Shown: positions 1-6,683 of the stretch, one piece after another | How positions within the stretch are numbered: the first letter of the stretch is position 1 | How the letters are laid out: each line of letters starts with the position of its first letter | Notes under the pieces: generated by a model | Told to the model about the DNA's origin: nothing | The model's database searches: none | What the model saw: only the letters and a program-made list of their open reading frames with translations | NCBI GenBank assembly: GCA_003250235.1 | Contig: QKGY01000398.1 | Location: 1-9,971 of the forward strand | Source of the DNA: Desulfuromonadaceae bacterium | GTDB lineage: Bacteria > Desulfobacterota > Desulfuromonadia > Desulfuromonadales > SZUA-540 | Direction of reading: 5' to 3' | Length of the DNA stretch: 9,971 nt | Made by a program: the position numbers and the translations under genes

Positions 1-140
1 GAGATGACAGCCGTAATGGCACTCAACTCAACGCGACGGTTTCCCGAGACCGTTACCTGATCCACCTTGAAGTCTGCCGCCCACCCGAGTCCGGGCAGTA
101 AAAAGAGCAAAAAAAGAACGGCAAAAGCCCTTTTGGCCAT
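1..140 (-). CDS. bamA: BamA outer-membrane barrel assembly factor, N-terminal fragment (runs off the window)
   Basis: Only the first 46 complete codons are visible. The ATG at 140-138 opens a textbook type I signal peptide: a basic start (MAKR), a Leu/Phe-rich core to about residue 15, then PGLGWA with cleavage likely after A21 or A22. The mature part begins FKVDQVTVSGNRRVE, which matches the first strand of POTRA domain 1 of the BamA/Omp85 family. BamA sits in the outer membrane and folds and inserts beta-barrel proteins. The ribosome site AGGAGA (156-151) lies 10 nt upstream. Position directly after lolCD is the order expected in Desulfuromonadales, where bamA is usually followed by skp and lipid A genes. 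The visible part is too short to exclude another POTRA protein such as TamA, but the signal peptide, motif and context favour BamA. Confidence 0.82.
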   Translation of the reverse strand, partial: MAKRAFAVLFLLFLLPGLGWAADFKVDQVTVSGNRRVELSAITAVI

Positions 141-177
141 GCAGTTTATATCTCCTAAAGCGGTTTCAAAATACAGC

Positions 178-206
178 ATTATAGATTAAGTCTCAAAAGG
201 GGTAAA
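178..206 (-). promoter_or_regulatory. Predicted sigma70-type promoter of bamA
   Basis: Reading the minus strand, a -35-like TTTACC (206-201, 4 of 6 consensus bases) is separated by exactly 17 bp from a perfect -10 TATAAT (183-178). The -35 begins on the base right after the lolD TGA stop. Transcription would start near 171 and give a leader of about 30 nt before the bamA ATG. This suggests bamA, and whatever follows it, can be expressed independently of lolCD. No sigmaE-like motif was recognised. The call rests on sequence only. Confidence 0.6.
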
Positions 207-902
207 TCAAAAACTATCCCGAATCCGGCCATCTTCCATGCAGACAATCCGATCGAGACGTGAGGCCAGAGACTCGCTGTGTGTCACAATAACCATGGTC
301 AGACCACGGCTTTCGTGCAAGTGATTGAGCAGCCTGTAAATCTCGTCGGTCGTACGGCTGTCAAGATTTCCGGTCGGCTCATCCGCCAGCAGAAGTTTCG
401 GGCCCATCACAAGGGCCCTGGCAATAGCCACCCGCTGCTGTTCACCTCCCGATAATTGCCCGGGCTTGTGACTAAGCCGGTGTTCCAGACCTACCTCATG
501 CAGCAACTTGCGGGCAATGCCACTGGCGTCCTGTCGACTCTTGCGGGCAATCAGGGCAGGCATCATGACATTTTCCAACGCTGAAAATTCCGGCAGCAGC
601 TGGTGAAACTGAAAAACGAAACCTACGGCCTGGTTGCGAAATGCATCGAGTTCAACCCCCTTGAGGGAAAAGACATCCCTGTCTTCAAAAACCACACCCC
701 CCGAAGTCGGGCGATCGAGCCCTCCCAGGATGTGCATGAAGGTCGTCTTTCCGGCTCCGGAAGAGCCGACGACGGCCACCCGCTCGCCACGATGGATATC
801 CAGGTCGATCCCCCGCAACACGTCCACCTGACCGCCGCTGGTTCCGAAGCTTTTGGATAGCCCTGTTACCCGGATCAATGCTGCCGTAGGATCGTTACTC
901 AT
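207..902 (-). CDS. lolD: LolD, ATP-binding subunit of the lipoprotein-releasing ABC transporter
   Basis: This 231-residue ABC ATPase would power release of outer-membrane lipoproteins from the inner membrane to the periplasmic carrier LolA. All nucleotide-binding elements are present in order: Walker A GSSGAGKT (46-53), Q-loop Q98 in FQFHQLLPEF, signature LSGGEQQR (150-157), Walker B LLLADEP (170-176) with catalytic E175, and H-loop H208. The length matches LolD (about 230). The family is the MacB/LolD/FtsE type, and adjacency to a LolC/E permease decides for LolD. The ATG overlaps the end of lolC by 8 nt (ATGAGTAA), and GGAGG at 916-912 lies 9 nt upstream inside lolC, which implies translational coupling. 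The protein should be cytoplasmic, bound to the permease coupling helices. Confidence 0.95.
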   Translation of the reverse strand: MSNDPTAALIRVTGLSKSFGTSGGQVDVLRGIDLDIHRGERVAVVGSSGAGKTTFMHILGGLDRPTSGGVVFEDRDVFSLKGVELDAFRNQAVGFVFQFHQLLPEFSALENVMMPALIARKSRQDASGIARKLLHEVGLEHRLSHKPGQLSGGEQQRVAIARALVMGPKLLLADEPTGNLDSRTTDEIYRLLNHLHESRGLTMVIVTHSESLASRLDRIVCMEDGRIRDSF

Positions 903-2148
903 AGCGCAGTGCCTCCGCAGGATCCATCCGTGCTGCGCGCCAGGCCGGATAAATGGTTGCCAGGAGCGAAATGGTCATGGCCACGACAACCACCGATAAA
1001 ACATCCGAAGCGTTGACGACGGAAGGGAATTTCTCCATCCCGTAGACCGCCTGATCAAAGATCTTCACTTTGAAGGTATATTCGCACCACTTGATGATGG
1101 GATCGGCGTTTTTGGCCAGGAAAAGTCCCAGCAGCGTTCCCAGTCCGGTCCCGACCGTGCCAACGATGAATCCTTCAAGGACAAAGATCTTCATGATACT
1201 GCGAGACGTGGCTCCCATAGCACGCAGCACCGCAATATCCTTATGCTTTTCCATAACAACCATAATCAGGGTGGTGGCGATATTGAAGGCCGCGACCAGG
1301 ACAATGATTCCCAGCACGATAAATAGACCGAGTTTTTCGAGTTTGAGAGCGGACAGGAAAGAGCCGAAAAGTTCCTGCCAGGAACGAACGACAAAAGGAT
1401 AGGAGAATACCTTGCGAAGGGCCGACGCCACTTCGGGGGCATGGTCGAAGGAGTCCACCTCGATCTCGACGCCGCTCACCTGATCGGGGGTGTCGAAAAA
1501 CTTCTGTGCCTGTCCCAGGGAGATATACGCGAAGTAGGTGTCCATAAACCCTCCCCGGTGGCGAAAAATCCCGACCACTTCAAAGGGTTTCATTTTGGGG
1601 ATCATGCCGAAGGGGGTAATGGTGAACATGGGGGGGATCACGTTGATACGGTCGCCGACAGCCACGCCAAGAGTGGTTGCCGTATCCAGGCCGATCACGA
1701 TTCCCGGCAGCGCCGAATCCTGCGAGAAAAGCAGGTCCTGAACGTCCCGATCGTCCACGGTCAGAAATTTCTGGCTGAAAATTTTGTTCCCCTGCTGAAT
1801 CCCCTTGACGTTGACCGCAGCGACATTGCCCCGAGCCAGCAGCATGGCCTCTTTCGAGACAAACGGAGCGGCACTGAGGATATAGGGGGATGTGGCTTTC
1901 GCCTTTTCGATAACACCCGGGTAATCGGAAATCTCCGAACCGTGCTTCTGCACCAGGACATGGGGGATATTGCCGAGAATCTGCTGGCGCACGCCGTCAT
2001 GAAATCCTGTCATGACAGCCAGCACCACAATCAAGGCCGCAACCCCCAACGTGACTCCGGCGATGGAGATAAAGGAGATAACGGAGATGAATGTCTGTTT
2101 CCGTTTAGCCCGTAGATAACGCAGGCTGACAAACCATTCGTAGCCCAT
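895..2148 (-). CDS. lolC: LolC/LolE-family lipoprotein-releasing permease
   Basis: A 417-residue inner-membrane permease. Its N-terminus (YEWFVSLRYLRAKRKQTFIS) is the hallmark of the LolC/LolE family. Layout: transmembrane helix 1 at about 21-48, a periplasmic MacB-like domain at about 50-265, and an FtsX-type bundle with helices near 272-298, 317-345 and 380-401. EKHKDIAVLRAMGAT (300-314) forms the coupling segment contacting LolD, and the C-terminus is YPAWRAARMDPAEALRYE. The Pro-rich stretch TPFGMIPKMK (178-187) sits where the LolA-binding Hook of LolC occurs. Only one permease gene is seen, so the transporter may use a homodimer rather than the E. coli LolC-LolE pair. The strong AGGAGG (2157-2152) is only 3 nt from the ATG, which is tight, but no better start is available and the N-terminal motif supports this one. 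Confidence 0.93.
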   Translation of the reverse strand: MGYEWFVSLRYLRAKRKQTFISVISFISIAGVTLGVAALIVVLAVMTGFHDGVRQQILGNIPHVLVQKHGSEISDYPGVIEKAKATSPYILSAAPFVSKEAMLLARGNVAAVNVKGIQQGNKIFSQKFLTVDDRDVQDLLFSQDSALPGIVIGLDTATTLGVAVGDRINVIPPMFTITPFGMIPKMKPFEVVGIFRHRGGFMDTYFAYISLGQAQKFFDTPDQVSGVEIEVDSFDHAPEVASALRKVFSYPFVVRSWQELFGSFLSALKLEKLGLFIVLGIIVLVAAFNIATTLIMVVMEKHKDIAVLRAMGATSRSIMKIFVLEGFIVGTVGTGLGTLLGLFLAKNADPIIKWCEYTFKVKIFDQAVYGMEKFPSVVNASDVLSVVVVAMTISLLATIYPAWRAARMDPAEALRYE

Positions 2149-2170
2149 GAGCCTCCTGATCTGACAAACT

Positions 2171-2225
2171 ACAAAAAGCCGGGCAAGGCCAGCCAGACGC
2201 GTTCTGGCATACCTCGACCCGGCTT
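2171..2225 (-). terminator. Branched terminator-like hairpin between lysS and lolC
   Basis: On the minus strand AAGCCGGG (2225-2218) pairs perfectly with CCCGGCTT (2183-2176), and the pairing run continues into TTTTT (2177-2173). The 34-nt loop holds a second perfect hairpin, GCCAGA (2208-2203) with TCTGGC (2197-2192). It begins 16 nt after the lysS TAG stop and ends about 23 nt before the lolC ATG. Stem plus T-run is typical of an intrinsic terminator, but the large internally structured loop is not. It could be a partial terminator or attenuator, because no promoter fits between it and lolC. Confidence 0.6.
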
Positions 2226-2241
2226 GAGCTCCATGCGGGGA

Positions 2242-3726
2242 CTATTTGGCCTCGGCCCTCAGTTGCGGGAAAAGGATGACATCGCGGATCGATGCCGAAT
2301 CCGTCAGCAGCATGACAAGGCGATCGATCCCGATCCCCTCTCCGGCGGTTGGCGGCAGACCGTATTCCAGGGCGCGGACATAATCTTCATCCATCGAATG
2401 CGCCTCTTCGTCACCCGCTTCTTTTTCCGCCAGTTGTTTGACGAAACGCTCCTTCTGATCCACCGGATCGTTCAACTCGGAGAAGGCATTGGCGAGCTCC
2501 CGGCCGACCATGAAGAGTTCAAAGCGATCCACCACCTCGGGGTTCTCTTCGTTTTTCCGCGACAGAGGGGACACCTCGGTCGGGTATTCGGTGATAAACG
2601 TCGGGTTCCAGAGCTTCGGCTCAACCACTTCATCAAAAATCTCGGTCAGCAGCTTTCCAAAGCCAATGCTATCATCCAGCTCAAGATCCAGACTCTTGGC
2701 ATAGGCCAGGGCGCTTTCACGCTTCTCCAGGACAGCCGGATCGACATGGCCGTATTTGACGATGGATTCCTTGAGAGTGAGCCGATCCCAGGGCGCCGTC
2801 AGGTTGACTTCCTTGCCGCCATAGGTAAACACCAGGCTTCCGACCACTTCCTGAGCCACATGACAGATGAGTTTTTCGGTAAAATCCATCATCTCCCGGT
2901 AGGTCGCATAGGCCTGATAGAACTCCATCATGGTGAATTCGGGGTTGTGCTGGATGGAGATCCCCTCGTTACGGAAGTTCCGATTGATCTCAAAAACCCT
3001 CTCGAAACCGCCTACCACCAGCCTCTTCAGATAAAGCTCAGGGGCGATCCTCAGAAACAGATCCATTTTCAGGGTGTTGTGATGCGTGACGAAAGGCTTG
3101 GCGGTTGCTCCGCCGGCAATCGGTTGCATCATGGGGGTTTCCACCTCGAGGAAATCATGACGTTCCATGAAGTCCCGGATCAGGCGAATGATGCGGGTGC
3201 GCTTCTGGAAGACGTCCTTCACCTCAGGGTTGACCATGAGGTCGAGATAGCGTTGGCGGTAGCGGGTTTCGACGTCCGTCAGACCATGCCATTTTTCCGG
3301 CAATGGCAGCAGGGATTTGGTAAGGATCCTGAGCTGGTCGGCACGGATGGAAAGCTCACCCGTTTTGGTGCGGAAGGGACGGCCAGAGAATCCGACGATA
3401 TCGCCGATATCCAGCCGGCGGAACTGCTCGAAAGCCTCCTCGCCGATCGCATCGCGGCCGACATAAACCTGGATGCGACCTTTGCGATCCTGCACCTGAA
3501 TAAATGCCGCCTTGCCGAAATCGCGACGAGCCATGATACGGCCTGCCATGATATAGCGATCGGAAGCAGACTCCAGGGCTTCGGCATCCTGATCCACATG
3601 GGCGGCCTGAACATCGGCCGAGGTATGGGATACGGGGAAATCGTTGGCGTACGGATTGATGCCTTGCTGGCGCAATTCGTCAACTTTGGCGCGCCGCTGA
3701 AGCAGCAGGTCATTCAGATCTTCCAT
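2242..3726 (-). CDS. lysS: Lysyl-tRNA synthetase, class II
   Basis: A 494-residue enzyme that charges tRNA-Lys with lysine in the cytoplasm. An N-terminal OB-fold anticodon-binding domain spans about 58-140 (AGRIMARRDFGKAAFIQVQD at 61-80). The class II catalytic domain follows with motif 1 around FLEVETPMM (192-200), motif 2 from FEINRNFRNEG to HNPEFTMMEFYQAY (245-273), and motif 3 GIGIDRLVMLL ending in the R481 region (464-490). The length is normal for a bacterial class II LysRS (about 490-505). The ATG has AAAGGTG about 9 nt upstream (3742-3736). It follows prfB as in E. coli, but here with a separate promoter and a 145-nt gap. Nothing is missing or degenerate. Confidence 0.98.
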   Translation of the reverse strand: MEDLNDLLLQRRAKVDELRQQGINPYANDFPVSHTSADVQAAHVDQDAEALESASDRYIMAGRIMARRDFGKAAFIQVQDRKGRIQVYVGRDAIGEEAFEQFRRLDIGDIVGFSGRPFRTKTGELSIRADQLRILTKSLLPLPEKWHGLTDVETRYRQRYLDLMVNPEVKDVFQKRTRIIRLIRDFMERHDFLEVETPMMQPIAGGATAKPFVTHHNTLKMDLFLRIAPELYLKRLVVGGFERVFEINRNFRNEGISIQHNPEFTMMEFYQAYATYREMMDFTEKLICHVAQEVVGSLVFTYGGKEVNLTAPWDRLTLKESIVKYGHVDPAVLEKRESALAYAKSLDLELDDSIGFGKLLTEIFDEVVEPKLWNPTFITEYPTEVSPLSRKNEENPEVVDRFELFMVGRELANAFSELNDPVDQKERFVKQLAEKEAGDEEAHSMDEDYVRALEYGLPPTAGEGIGIDRLVMLLTDSASIRDVILFPQLRAEAK

Positions 3727-3765
3727 CTATTTCAACACCTTTCATACCAATTTTAAGAGGGTGGT

Positions 3766-3794
3766 ACGATATACCCAGACCGGCCTCAAGTCAA
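3766..3794 (-). promoter_or_regulatory. Predicted sigma70-type promoter of lysS
   Basis: Minus strand -35 TTGACT (3794-3789, 5 of 6 consensus bases), a 17-bp spacer and -10 TATCGT (3771-3766, 4 of 6) lie upstream of lysS. Expected start is near 3759, with a leader of about 33 nt. The -35 is the centre of an inverted repeat, GGCCT-N7-AGGCC (3782-3798), listed separately. Sequence-based prediction only. Confidence 0.55.
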
Positions 3795-3798
3795 GGCC
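3782..3798. repeat. Short inverted repeat over the lysS -35 box
   Basis: Five-base arms GGCCT (3782-3786) and AGGCC (3794-3798) flank seven bases that contain most of the TTGACT -35 element. It could be an operator for a dimeric regulator or a chance palindrome in GC-rich sequence. There is no T-run after it on the minus strand, so it is not a terminator. Confidence 0.3.
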
Positions 3799-3808
3799 TA
3801 AGGGGGTT

Positions 3809-3831
3809 AAAACCGGCCCATATTGGCCTGG
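3809..3831 (-). terminator. Possible intrinsic terminator after prfB
   Basis: On the minus strand CC(A)GGCC (3831-3825) pairs with GGCCGG (3818-3813) with one bulged A, closing a six-base AATATG loop, and is followed by TTTT (3812-3809). It starts about 40 nt after the prfB TAG stop and lies before the lysS promoter. The stem is all G-C, but it is short, bulged and has only four T residues, so efficiency is uncertain. Confidence 0.45.
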
Positions 3832-3871
3832 ATTCGCTGGCACTCATCGGAAGATCGACGTCCCTGACGAC

Positions 3872-4967
3872 CTATTTTTTGCTCAGCAGATAGGCCTCGA
3901 TAAAGTCGTCGATATCCCCGTCAAGAACCGCATCGGTGTTGCCGACTTCGTAGCCAGTGCGGTGGTCTTTGACCAGACGATAAGGGTGCAGGACATAGGA
4001 GCGGATCTGGCTCCCCCAGCCGATCTCCTTTTTCTCACCGGCGATCACCGAAGCTTCCTCCTCCTTTTTGCGAACTTCCAGCTCGTAAAGACGCGCCTTC
4101 AGCTGCTTCATCGCCACCGCGCGGTTCTTGTGTTGGGACCGTTCGTTCTGGCAGGCGACAACGATTCCGGTGGGAATATGCGTGATGCGGATCGCCGAAT
4201 CGGTCTTGTTGATATGCTGACCGCCGGCACCGCTGGCCCGATAGGTATCGACCTTCAGATCCTTCTCCAGGATCTCCACATCGATATCATCATCCAGCTC
4301 GGGAAAAACGAAGACGGAACAGAAGGAAGTGTGACGTCTGGCATTGGCATCAAAAGGCGAAATACGCACCAGACGATGAATCCCCATTTCGGCACGAAGA
4401 TAACCGTAGGCATAGGACCCTTCCACGTTAAAAGTGGCCCCCTTGACCCCCGCTTCTTCGCCCGGCTGATAATCGGTGATCTCGGTACGGAAGCCTTTGC
4501 GCTCACAGTATCGAAGATACATGCGCAGGAGCATCTCGGCCCAGTCCTGAGCCTCGGTCCCGCCAGCGCCGGCATTGATGCTGAAGATGGCATTGCTGGC
4601 ATCATGCTCCCCGGAGAGCATGCGGGCGAACTCCATTTTTTCGACCTTCTTTTCCAGTCCCGGAAGAATTTCCCTTATTTCCTCAAGAGTCGCCTCATCG
4701 CCTTCGGCCTCTCCGAGTTCGGACAAGACCAGCAGATCTTCAAGCTCCTGCGTTGCCTCTACCCAGGGGTCAACAACCTTCTGCAGACCGGTGCGCTCCC
4801 TGACCAACCCTTGGGCCTGCTCCCCCCTGTTCCAGAAATCCGGCTTGGCTATTTCCGCCTCGAGCTCCGAGATCCGCTCCTTTTTGCTTTCAACGTCAAA
4901 GATACCCCCTCAGCTCTTCGAGCTTGAGCTTGATCTCTTTAAGTGTCTCTTTTTCATCACGAAACAT
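3872..4967 (-). CDS. prfB: Peptide chain release factor 2, expressed through a programmed +1 frameshift
   Basis: RF2 recognises UGA and UAA stop codons and releases the finished peptide. The frame starts at ATG 4967-4965 (MFRDEKETLKEIK) with AAGGGG 6 nt upstream, runs 23 codons to an in-frame TGA (4898-4896), and continues in the +1 frame from GAC at 4897-4895. The joined product is 364 residues; E. coli RF2 has 365. After the N-terminal helical domain come the RF2-specific anticodon tripeptide SPF (203-205) within LVRISPFDANARRHTSF, and the catalytic GGQ (248-250) within ASGAGGQHINKTDSA. The residue equivalent to E. coli K-12 position 246 is Ala, the usual form outside K-12. SPF rather than PxT separates it from RF1. 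The frameshift makes RF2 synthesis fall when RF2 is plentiful. It is not a pseudogene. Confidence 0.96.
4895..4910 (-). promoter_or_regulatory. prfB programmed +1 frameshift site
   Basis: Minus strand AGGGGGTATCTTTGAC (4910-4895) has all elements of the RF2 recoding signal. These are an internal Shine-Dalgarno-like AGGGGG (4910-4905), a 3-nt spacer TAT, the slippery CTT (4901-4899), the UGA stop (4898-4896) and a following C that weakens termination. When RF2 is scarce the ribosome pauses at UGA, the P-site tRNA-Leu slips from CUU to UUU, and translation resumes at GAC (Asp24). As far as I recall this 16-mer is the same as in E. coli. Confidence 0.97.
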
Positions 4968-4998
4968 GGTCGACCCCTTTGAAAAATTCAGGTTGGGG

Positions 4999-5027
4999 AT
5001 TATAGCCGGTGAATCTCTTTTCTACAA
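4999..5027 (-). promoter_or_regulatory. Predicted sigma70-type promoter of prfB
   Basis: A perfect -10 TATAAT (5004-4999) on the minus strand is preceded, at 17 bp, by a weak -35 TTGTAG (5027-5022, 3 of 6). The predicted start near 4992 leaves a leader of about 25 nt to the prfB ATG. The -35 overlaps a small inverted repeat, ACAAG-N6-CTTGT (5024-5039). Being downstream of the lnt terminator supports a separate prfB transcription unit. Confidence 0.6.
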
Positions 5028-5090
5028 GGATTCTCTTGTGGAAACCGCAATCCAGCGAACCGGAAAAGAGCGTGCTCTCCCTGGAGCGCT

Positions 5091-5119
5091 AAAACAGAAA
5101 AGGGGCGCGAAGCCCCTTT
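5091..5119 (-). terminator. Intrinsic terminator of the pgpH-ybeY-dgkA-corC-lnt unit
   Basis: On the minus strand AAAGGGGC (5119-5112), loop TTCGC, and GCCCCTTT (5106-5099) form a perfect 8-bp stem followed by T, CTG and TTTT (5098-5091). It starts 24 nt after the lnt stop codon. The A-run opposite the T-run could make it work weakly on the other strand, but no plus-strand gene ends here. Confidence 0.85.
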
Positions 5120-5143
5120 GCAATCCATGCGATCCCTTCCCTC

Positions 5144-6679
5144 TCAGCCCTCGCTGCCGGCTGAGTCCATCCGTTTGCGAGTCTTTACCAGCCAGATAAT
5201 GGATACGATCAGCGCGAGCAAAGGGAAAAGATCGCCGATGCGGGTATATACGCCGGGGTGCGCCCCCAGGCGAACCTCGCCGTCCAGGTAGCCGCGCTCG
5301 AAGATAGGGGTTTGCCTGACGATCGTGCCATCCGGGCGAATAAAGGCAGAAATCCCGGTATTGGCAGCACGGGCTACCCAGACGCGGTTTTCAATGGCCC
5401 GGAATCGCGTCATGGCCAGATGCTGATAGGGAGCCGCCGAGCGTCCGAACCAGGCATCGTTGGTGATATTGACCAGCAGGTCACTGCCTTGCCGCACATA
5501 TTGACGGGCCAGTTCGGGAAAAATCCCTTCGAAACAGATCAGCGCGCCGATCCGGGCCCCGTTCATCGGCAAAGGGCTGATCACACCCGGGGAAAAATCT
5601 CCGACGCCGACGACCATTTTCTCGACGAAAGGGAGATATTTGCCCAAAGGAACATATTCGCCGAACGGCACCAGATGAACCTTGTCGCTGCGCCCGACAA
5701 CCTGTCCCTGCGGAGACAGCAAAAACGCGCTGTTCAGATAACGAAACGATTTGTTGACCACCTGATAGGCAGGGCTGCCGAAGAGCAGGTACGCCCCGGT
5801 GTCGACGGTAAGCGTTTTAACGCTCTCGGCAAGGGGGCCGTCCTCCTGGAAATAAAAAGGGGTGGCACTCTCGGGCCAGAGCAGAAGTTCAACACCGTCC
5901 TTGCGACTGGCCTTCTCCGAAAGGGACGTATAGATACGAACGGTCTCTTCCTGATAAGAAGGGTCCCATTTCAGGGATTGATCGATGTTGCCCTGAATGA
6001 GCCCAACCACCAAGGGTTTGCCATCCTCGGTCTGGAACGTGCGCAGCCGGACATATCCATATCCGAGATTCAAAGAAAAGAGCACGACCAGAGCCACCCA
6101 TCCCACGCGAGGGATCTGACGTCGATCACCGCGTTGCCATGTCGCAATGGTTCCGGCCAGAACAGCATTGCTTAGCACCAGCAGGAAGCTCAGCCCGTAA
6201 ACTCCCAGGAGATCGGCGGACTGGATGAGACTCAGGTGGGACTGGGAGTAGCCGAGAGTGGCCCAGGGAAAACCGGTCAACAAGAATGAACGAACAAACT
6301 CCAGAGCGACCCATAACACCGGAAGCGTCAACACCGGGGAGAGACCGCATTTTTCCCGCAACCGCCAGGCGCCCCAGGTGGCTGTGGCAAAAAACAGCGC
6401 CAGGTAGGCAACCAGAAGCAGGTAGGCGACGAGGGAAAAGACGGGAGCCAGTTTCCCGTACGTCGTCATGACGATGTTAAGCCAGTACAGGACTGTCCCG
6501 AAAAAAAACATCCCTGCAACGAAACCGCTGCGAAAAGGGCGTTTGTCCATGACGAGAAACAGGGGGACGAGAGCCACCCAGGCGAGGGAGGAGATGCCGG
6601 GACGCGGAAACGACAAGGCCAGAAGGACCCCTGAAACGGCAGACCAGAGCATCACCCGGTCAGGCAAGGGAAAGCGCAT
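5144..6679 (-). CDS. lnt: Apolipoprotein N-acyltransferase
   Basis: Lnt adds the third acyl chain to the N-terminal Cys of lipoproteins, the last maturation step before Lol sorting. It is an inner-membrane enzyme with a periplasmic nitrilase-fold domain. With the chosen start the protein has 511 residues (E. coli 512). Hydrophobic helices occupy about 8-205 and one more lies near the C-terminus (about 483-499). The nitrilase domain spans about 222-470 with the catalytic triad E270 (LLWPESATPF), K333 (SDKVHLVPFGEYVPL) and C382 (GALICFEGIFPE). The frame extends 10 codons further to a TTG at 6709, but ATG 6679 is preferred. It has AGGA 8 nt upstream (6691-6688), starts 4 nt after the corC TAA, and the TTG has no ribosome site. 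Gene order ybeY-(dgkA)-corC-lnt parallels E. coli ybeY-ybeX-lnt. Confidence 0.96.
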   Translation of the reverse strand: MRFPLPDRVMLWSAVSGVLLALSFPRPGISSLAWVALVPLFLVMDKRPFRSGFVAGMFFFGTVLYWLNIVMTTYGKLAPVFSLVAYLLLVAYLALFFATATWGAWRLREKCGLSPVLTLPVLWVALEFVRSFLLTGFPWATLGYSQSHLSLIQSADLLGVYGLSFLLVLSNAVLAGTIATWQRGDRRQIPRVGWVALVVLFSLNLGYGYVRLRTFQTEDGKPLVVGLIQGNIDQSLKWDPSYQEETVRIYTSLSEKASRKDGVELLLWPESATPFYFQEDGPLAESVKTLTVDTGAYLLFGSPAYQVVNKSFRYLNSAFLLSPQGQVVGRSDKVHLVPFGEYVPLGKYLPFVEKMVVGVGDFSPGVISPLPMNGARIGALICFEGIFPELARQYVRQGSDLLVNITNDAWFGRSAAPYQHLAMTRFRAIENRVWVARAANTGISAFIRPDGTIVRQTPIFERGYLDGEVRLGAHPGVYTRIGDLFPLLALIVSIIWLVKTRKRMDSAGSEG

Positions 6680-6683
6680 CGGC

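Noticed and set aside
178..196. TTGAGA paired with TATAAT as the bamA promoter
   Set aside because: The two hexamers are only 7 bp apart; TTTACC at 17 bp is the workable partner.
2224..3756. A 510-codon open frame on the plus strand opposite lysS
   Set aside because: Its translation shows no recognisable family, it lies antisense to a perfectly conserved lysS, and the long open frame is what GC-rich codon use on the opposite strand produces.
3761..4927. A 388-codon open frame on the plus strand opposite prfB
   Set aside because: It is antisense to a gene with intact RF2 motifs on both sides of the frameshift and has no recognisable domain; it is a shadow of prfB.
3872..4967. prfB as a frameshifted pseudogene
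   Set aside because: The in-frame stop is exactly the programmed RF2 recoding site, the joined length is normal, and SPF and GGQ are intact.
5258..6175. A 305-codon plus-strand open frame opposite lnt
   Set aside because: The sequence is antisense to the conserved nitrilase domain, resembles no known protein and has no plausible ribosome site or operon context.
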